From the NCBI GenBank assembly GCA_024036415.1, contig JAMWET010004998.1, positions 252,001 to 316,000 of the forward strand: a stretch of 64,000 bases of DNA, written 5' to 3'. Made by a program: the position numbers and the translations under genes. The first letter of the stretch is position 1; each line of letters starts with the position of its first letter. The notes below the pieces were generated by a model. The model ran no database searches and had not been told where the DNA came from. It saw only the letters and a program-made list of their open reading frames with translations. This document shows, piece after piece, positions 13,401 through 22,400 of this stretch. The stretch comes from Prochilodus magdalenae. Taxonomy: Eukaryota; Chordata; Actinopteri; Characiformes; Prochilodontidae.

Positions 13401-16400
13401 CGGTCATGCTAGTCACTAGCATGCATTATTAGTTCACGCATTACTCTGCAAGAATTACTCTATACAATAGTATGCAACAGATTAAAGCTCTTCGTGAAAT
13501 TACATGATTGGTTGATTTAAAAGTTATAGTTATTGTGAAAAGTTATATTATATATAATACAGTATATATGGGAATATTGCACAATGATTTGCTAACCCTT
13601 CATTTATTTATTTATGGTCAAAATGGCTGTGACAAAATAAGTAATATGTTCAAAAGATTCCCCTTCTGATGTTAAGGTTTTAAAAATGTAAAGTTTAAAA
13701 GTGGTTAAAAGATACAAAATATAGGGCACCTGACAACCTCCTGAAGGACCCGGTGGACTGCCTTCTAAGTGTTGTTTTCTTTTCATTTAACAGCTTGACA
13801 TCATAAAAGCATAGAGACTCTGACATCCACTTAAAAACCAACTCTGTCACTGTCAGATAAACAACATTTAGAGCTTTCATCTCAGAGAAAGGGGAGAATA
13901 TCAAGCTGCACACTGGCATCAGATCTAAAAACATTCACAGGTTGCTTCTGTCCATCTTTTCACTCAGAACAAAACTGTGGGTCTGCAAGAATGTGTAACC
14001 ATTAAGAAGTCACACACGAATTATGACATACAATCATATGCAAAAGATTGAATTCCTTGTCAAATGAGATGATCTGTTGATTTACCGAGTGTAAAGTTAG
14101 TACATTCTCTATAGGTACATTCTGTACATTTTTCTAAATTAACATATTGGAAACAAAATAAGGGAAGCATCACTGGAAGATAGGGCACATATACCTTGTA
14201 CCTTATATTTTGCACAGGCCATATTCTTTAGTGCTTATTCAAATACAGCAAACATTAATTGTGCATTAAATTGCACAAAGGTGTGTTCTCTGTAGACCAG
14301 GTGTCCCAAAACTTTTGCGTATAGTAATAAAAGTATTTTTTTGGTTATATAGATCATTGTTTGAATTTCAGTACGCCAGTTGCCGTATTATGAATGGTAA
14401 CTCGCAAGCTCATTCCTTATTAACTACATAGCATTTAACCTAACTGTTTAGTGAACTGACTTGGAGAAGAGCCATTCATTCTGTAAATCATAACAGTTAA
14501 GCATTCCAAATACCAGCCTTGTCACATGATCTGTTTTGCAGGAGCTGATTGGTCGAATGCTCCAAGTGAATGTTGAAGCTAGATACACAGCTGAAGATAT
14601 ACTGTGTCATCCCTGGGTCACGGTGAGTATGTGTGGTCTTTGCAGACCTCATTTTTAACTAGAGATGTTTTGCTGGTTCCAACAAACAATATAGAGATGA
14701 ATTCATCAGCATGACGGAATCTTCTGCACGTGCCAAATACTGTACATCCAATCGTTTAAATGAGCTTGTTTTTACTGATAATACATAAACCCTCTGCAAA
14801 TGTGCATCAGGAGGATGCTGCTATGGAAAACAACATGAAGATGGAGGTGACAGGGAAACTGAAGAAGCACTTTACCTCTGCACAGAAGCAGGGCAACACC
14901 TCCGCTGGAGTGTCTGTCATTATGGTAAGATCACACACCCACATGCATTTGTGCTGGTACTGGTCAGCATAATCAAAGTACCCAACTATGCTCAACAGCA
15001 GAATGTGCTGGTCGTTTTTTCGTCTAGTTCTCAATCTAAGGAGATTTCTGAAGCCCAGTTCAGCTCATTTATCTGACGAGACGAGGCAAAGGAGCTTTAG
15101 CAAGTTTTAGAATATCAGCAGTTTTGATGAATGCTATTGATAAAGCCCATTCACCACACTCAAGCAGTGATTGGAGCAGCATTTCCCATCAGTAGTTCTG
15201 AAACCTGGAGAGGGAGCACTAATACGGAAGGCAAGGAAGTTTATTTAAAGATATGTACATTTTGAATGGGTATATCTAAGTTAGGACTTCATGAAGGTAA
15301 TGGGTAATCCCTCTCAGCTCATTGTAGGCAACATCAAAGGATATCATACATTAAAGAATAAATATCTGGTGAACACTGCACACTAGAGACGCTACGTCAT
15401 CAAGTCAGGAACAACGGCTTCTAGTTGGTTAACAAGTCAAGAGCATAGCTTCTGATTTAGTCAGCCTACTCAGCCCAAGGCATTAGTGAGTGGCTACTAT
15501 GCTAACATCAATATCCTTTTTTAACACTGAGAATCAGATAAATGATAACTGAAGAGATTCATTGTTTGATTTGTGATTATGGGTTTTGGGACAACGTCTC
15601 CAAAACGTCTGTGCAGTTGGGTAACAAAACTCATATTGAGATATGATCACGCCAGAGCTCTCACTGGAAAAAGTTACTTTCAGAGAAGTAACTTTATAAC
15701 ACACTTTACATGCTCTTAAACTTTCATCCAGCTTTCCCCTCAGACTGGGTGGTACAAAATAAGTTACCAATTTATCAGGAGATTTCTCTGAGGTGGTTAG
15801 ATGCAAGATTAAAGAAAAGGAAATCAAGTGGAAAGTAAAAAAAAATATTAAGGAGTTTTCCAAAACTGCAGTTCAAACAATTATTACAGGACACAAAATA
15901 TGGAGCTCTTAACAACCTCCTAAAAGACCCGGTTGACTGTCTTCTAGGTGTTTTAATGTAATTGCTTGACAGCAACATCAACCAGAGACAGCAACATCAA
16001 CTTTTGCATCGTATCTAAAAACATCCACAGGTTGTTTGTTCTTTGCTTCTTTGCTGCGATCTTTTTACTCAGCGCTATCGGTCTGAAAGGATGTGTAGCT
16101 GCCAACAAGCCCTTATTAAATACAGAAAGTAGACACAACAAACAAAGGAGCTGCTGGCGTCCACTTTGAACAGTGGACTAAAGAACAGAAGCTGAAGCTG
16201 AACCAATAACACTGAGATGTGAAGGTATGTTTAGTTGTTGAGGCCTGTCTCCACTTTTCTGTTAAATATTTGTGTTTTTGAATAAACTAAAGTACTGAAC
16301 TGGTCCTTTGCATGGAAATGCCATAAATGACAAATGGGCTTTGACTTTTGGAGAGTATGGTATGATAAGAAGTAGGTAGCATTCTAAAACCGGGGCTAAA

Positions 16401-19400
16401 TCTCTGTGAATCAGGATTCTAGAACGAGTCCACCCTGATCAAACAGCCTTTTAAAGCATTACAAGACTGTCATGTCTCGTGTTGTCAGATGAATGTGAAC
16501 TGGGTCTAATGATGACATCTTCTATCTGTACAAAGTGACGACTGAGATCAAATATAGTACAGACATCCCAAAGATGTTACCACCTCCAGTGGACCACTGA
16601 TTGTATAAAAATCAATCGCTCCCTAATCTATCTCCACAGAGTAAATTATGTAAGGGCTACACGCTCAAAGAGCTTTAGAGCTTTACAGATTAGCGCATTT
16701 TAAATCAGCACTGGACAGCGTCTTGTCAAGCGCTGCTATTTTCTCTATAGCTGTTGTAGAAATATGGTCTTTTTGACTGAGCGATAATCCTCTCCATGTC
16801 AGTAAGGTCTCACTGTTCTCTGTCTCTAAGGGAATGATTGTGGGCAAAGCATTTCAGCCATTTCCTTTGCTGTGTATCCTCATAAATATCCGTCCTCAAG
16901 CATTCATGACCTCACTTCCTGTCCCTGTGCGACTGTGGAGGATGTACAGTTCCTCTCATGCTCACGACACACTCATGCAGTTCTCACACTCACATGCAGT
17001 CTGTCCTGACAGCTCCACCAACACCATCATTCACTTGCAGACCTTTCTATCACGCTGTATACTGACCAGCCTGAGGTAACTCTTAGGAGGACTAAATAGT
17101 GCCACAGTACTTACTGAAAGGTCACTTCAGCTAATGGCTTAACCCTTAGAAGTCTTTGTTGTTGTTGGTAGTACCTAAAGTAGGTTGTACTTACCCGGGT
17201 TTCCATCCATTTTAAAGAAATGAATAAAGTGTTGCACTGAAAGTGTAAGACATAGGAGTTCCTATTACTGCTGCTCCTAAGAATGGAGCTCTGAATATTA
17301 TGTTTATAAAAATATTCCTGAGGTGTATGGAGCAACACATCTTCAGTGCTCTTTCATTTCAATTAAATGTCTTGACATCATAAGGTGCTCCAGACAAAAC
17401 ATATTAATACGCAGTAGCTTTGTGTACGCTGAATGACCATAAAAATCTTATGGAAATGCTGCCTGCACTGCAATTCAACAGTGAATGTGTCTGCATGCCT
17501 TTAGTAATTTAATAACTGCAGATAATCCGATTTTGTCAGTAATCTATTTAAGTCTGTTTACATGCACTACAGTAATCAGACTATGAGAAATTCCAGGTCT
17601 ATATGAGTTAATAATCTGATTTCTGCTTTGGAAGCCAGCCAATAAACTTGTGACACAATAAACATGACATAAACCTGGCATAAAGCTCTAACCTCAAACT
17701 TAATGCCACATTTTTTAACCTTTAAACCTTTATATAAAACCTGAACTTACACTTAAGTGTAACGTAATCTGAATCATCAGGGCGATAAAGAATATTTAAA
17801 ATCTTAATTTTGTCAAGTATATAATTGGTTTCAGTGTCTCTCTGAAAGCGTTTTGTGGCCTTCTCATGGTTGCTGGGTTAAATGCTCTTTGTTTATTTTT
17901 GGTACCGCAGTGCAGACTAAGAAATTAGAGTAAGAGTCTGAAAGAAATTAGAGTAAGAGTATGCATGTGCTGCATTAAATCTGACTACCAAATTAAACTC
18001 TCTGTATCGGATTTCATAATCAGATATTTAAGCCTTAATCCGGTTTTAGAAATCGCATTATGCTGATTACATTATCAATTGTATAACCAGGGAACTGCAG
18101 AAATTTGAGTATGATTGGATTACTAAGTGCATGTTAATGTCGCTAGTTCAAATAATTACTCTGACATGCGGTGTTTTACCATAATAATAACAGTAAACAG
18201 TGATAACTGTTGCTGATGCGATACACATCTTGATGCATTGCCAATGATGTGATACCGCATGTATGAAGTAAATGTATGAAGTGATTCTAGTGCAATTCAA
18301 CATGATGGTGGTTCAACGGAATGCAGTTCGCCATGATAATAATATAATGCAATGCAAATCTGTATGGGACAGATTCAATTCTTTGATTCCATATAAGAAC
18401 ACAGCAAATCATTATTTTAACTAAAAATAAGTTTAAAAAAGCAAAACATAGGCACCCCTGCTTAAATTGAATATTTTAATGAGTATTTGATGCTATATTA
18501 AACTCAAATAAATAGAAACTGGGGCAAAGAAATAGAAATTGAATCATAAAAAACTGCAAAAAAATTCCGTTTTGTTCTCTACAGAGAATGTACATATTAT
18601 ACATATTTACACCTAGAAAATTTCTTTTAAGATCAGGATTAGTTTTCATCGTCTTTAGTACAGAGGCATCAGCTCCCGTCTGTCATGTGTTGTGATGACA
18701 ACAACATTTCATCTTTCTGTTCAAAATAAATTACATTTATTTATTTAATTATTAACTTATATATTTGGTTTTTAACAAAACTTTCAATAATTCAATAGTT
18801 GAATAATTATTTCATATCAAAATCTGGCAATGCTGATCTGACTCTTATTAGCGTTATAGTAATAATAATAGTAATTATAGTATTATTACTATAGTAAGTA
18901 AATTATAGTATTATTACTATAGTAAGTAAATAATAGTATTATTACTATAGTAAGTAAATAATAGTATTATTACTATAGTAAGTAAATTATAGTATTATTA
19001 CTATAGTAAGTAAATAATAGTATTATTACTATAGTAAGTAAATAATAGTATTATTACTATAGTAAGTAAATTATAGTATTATTACTATAGTAAGTAAATT
19101 ATAGTATTATTACTATAGTAAGTAAATAATAGTATTATTACTATAGTAAGTATTATTGTTTATTTGTTGCAGCCCTGTGTGGAACTGTGAATTCCAAACT
19201 AGAGGGGTTGACATGTTCTTAGAATTTGTTGTAAATCTCATGAAAAAGGCGTAGCTGTGTGTAGTCCTTTTTTTGTGGAAAAGTAGAGCACAAAATTAAC
19301 CCTGCTTATACAAAATATAAACTGAATGTAAATGACACAGAGCTCTGTAATTACATTCAAATAATTATGAAATAGAAAACAGAATATGCAGGCAGAATTA

Positions 19401-22400
19401 CAGTAACTACAGACTTCTAAGGGCTAGCCATGACAATAGCTCTCACATTAGAAATATGAACATGAGAAAACCTCAATGCTGCCCTCCCATAACACATCTG
19501 TGACTACAGCCCAGAGTAATGATTTGTCTATAAGGGAGGAGACTTACACTAACGCCAAAAATGGTCCACATGGTCCAGCTTACCCTTCAGCTATGACCCT
19601 TCAGTAAGACCTGACTTTAGAGATACAGAGCTGATATGAAGGGAGAGGAATCGCTGGGGCACTGCCAGACTTTTACTGACCTCAATCTTATTCGACAGTT
19701 TGAGCTATAAGGCCAGAGCAGTATCTGCAGCCCTATCCTACACCCCTCCCCCTCTGTCCTGGGACCTGGAGAAGCACCCTGCTGGATTCCGGGTATTTGA
19801 TTCCAAATCTACACCTCCGTCTGCTAAACTCTTTACTAAAAGCTTGTGTGGCCTGACTGTAGTATGAAACCTCTGGGCGTTACGCTGTTGCAGTGTTCTC
19901 TTTCTGACCTCTCAGATTATGAGACCCAGCCAAGATTTCTTTCAGGGCAGGGCCGACCACATCTAGTCCTGAAGGCACCGCCTGCACCAGAGCAGGAATA
20001 AGAAATGGTTAACAGAAATAAAAACTGGAACAAAAAAAGAGAACAAAAGCTGGAAATAACAAATTCATTTCTTTTTTTACAGAATGTAAATAGGAATGAA
20101 AAACGAGGAATGAAAAAAAGAGTTAACGGGTTAATAACTATAATTTAACTCTGCTTAACATTGAAGTGGTTAACTAGCAAATTGATTTATATATTGTATT
20201 GATATTTTAATAAACATGCACAACATATTACACTACCTCCAATCCTAAAAGTAACTGTAATCTTATATACAGTGAAGACAAAAGTTTGCAATACAATGTT
20301 AAATATTATTAATACAATAGAAGGTATATATCTACATATTACTTTCAATAATTCAGAAGGTTATTGATGGATTATAATAATATTTTTTTGATTAGAACTT
20401 TGCTACAGATGCTTCATAGGTGATTACAGGGTCCATATCCTACATGTTCCATGTAGTCTCCCTGATGTCCACTGGGTGGTGTTGTGTACCGAATTACATG
20501 TAAATGATCTCTATTCTGACTCGCTGTCCTGTATTGCACCTTCTTGGAAAACAGAGCACTGCTTATAACTTCAGTGTACATGGGCAGGGCTAAACTGCCC
20601 TATAGGCTACCCTGTAGATAGAGTATAGAGTACCCTGTAGAAAAGTGTTTTGTTGGTCCAACCTACAAAACATACTTCAGTTTGTTACAAGCAAATGAAT
20701 TAGTTTTATGATGATTCTTTCAATCTAAATAATTCTTTGAGTTGAGTAAAATCTATTTAATTTACACTGTTCATATAAAATAGTAAAACAGTGAATTCAA
20801 AACTTTCCATCAACTTTCCAACTTTTGTCATTTTTAATTATCTGTAGTTGCACAGAACTAGCATTGTATATGAATTGGTGCAACCAAATTGATGAAGCAA
20901 TGTGGTTTAAACAAGCGTTTCAGTCTTTTATTGAATTATTACTAGTTATCACCTGGAGTAGAGGCAGCACCTGGGTAGAAACCAGGGATAAAACTACATT
21001 TAAAATGTTGAATGTAATAAGAAGGTCGACCAGTAGATTGTTTTTACTGCTTTGTTCCTGTTTTCAGTTCAGTAAAAAAAAACATTGTTCATTTTCAGTT
21101 CCCTGTTCCATTTCTAATTCCTGCTCCAGACTGTTTAGTGTCATTCCTGCTCTGGTCTTCCTGACTGCCCTTTAATGAGCCGAATTGGTTATATATGAGC
21201 AGGAACATCGCTACACTGTGCAGTGCTGTGATTCTGAAGGACTGGAGCTGGACACTTTACTTACAGAGTCTGTTCCTCAGCTCCATCTCATCTCACCCTC
21301 CATGCATCCGTGTCTCCCTTTCAAGTTCCTTAAAGCTGCATACATCTTTGTCCCATCGTCTGTGCTGCAATGTTGTTGTTTTCTTTTCAGGCTGTTGCAC
21401 TACGGTTTGTTCTGGCACGCATAGTTACTCACTGCTTGAAGTATTAACCCTGCAGTCTGTTTGACTCTCTCTGTCACATAGTCTAGTCCAGTGACCCAGA
21501 GTCCAGAGTCCTGTTTTTAGGCAAAACACATTCCAATTGTGTTACAGGAACAGTGGTACACGGTGGTGAATAGTGAATGACGATAAAAAAATCTAATCAG
21601 ATCAAAGTCATTGATAAATTAAGTCTGCTACTTGAGGTGTGTACCTCTGCTACAAGACTAACAATCAATGAATACATGTTGCTATGGTGCAAAACCAACT
21701 AGCAATGTGTAAACAGCGCGCTTAAATACATGTGAAATTTAAAGTGCATGTAAATGTAGCAAGGTTAACCTGCTCTGACACTGTATGCCATAATTTTATT
21801 GATAATGCTGGCCAAAAATACTGACAAAACAAAACAGAAAACCTGAAACCAAAGCTCTTTGAATCTACTTAGGATATTAGTGAATAATCTACTCATTAGA
21901 TATTAGTTAGACACCTTTAAAAGTGCAGGGGAATCTGGGAGAAGGGCTCTGCTGCCACCTAGTGGTCAAAAATGATACAGCAGGAAAACTATTGTAGGCC
22001 TGCTGTCAGGCTGTGTGACAGAGAAGTGCTGATGATGTGTAAAGCTGCCTTGGATTCAATGTTTTCTATTTGGTCTTAAAGGAAACATAGAAAACATCTG
22101 CTAAAAATGATGATGCCTACTCATCCTTCTCCGTCTGCCAAGCTGGCAGTTACTGAGGAGAATCTGACCTTTTGTTTTGCTTATTTTATATCCTGAGATA
22201 TTCTGTAGTTTATCCTCTAGCTAGTATTATTATCCTATAGTCAATCTATAGGAAAATCTGACCATAGATCTGTATGTAATTTTTGGTGACACTTTTGTTG
22301 AAGGCCTCCCCATTCATTGTTAGAAGCAATTTTATATGAATCAGTTCAAACTTTATGAAAGTCCTTCAGCTAAAGTGTTAATGGGTTATTAGAAATGTGT

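Larger units (their letters stand above)
10647..14541 (+). other. dclk2 intron
   Basis: 3.9 kb with a decayed Tc1/mariner remnant (11190-11650), a GC-richer repeat fragment around 13170-13330 (gaccaggggcgtagcagc) and one copy of the 13.7 kb repeat family. No exon seen. Confidence 0.6.

Noticed and set aside
15534..15863. 109-codon minus-strand open frame next to repeat copy 2
   Set aside because: Lies in repeat-like intronic DNA and partly overlaps the repeat family; no protein family recognised.
18874..19150. Regular repeat array considered as a CRISPR array
   Set aside because: Units are contiguous without unique spacers, and the context is a vertebrate intron.
20825..21464. Consecutive open frames of 116, 79 and 89 codons
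   Set aside because: Located in a dclk2 intron over decayed repeat sequence, with no homology recognised.
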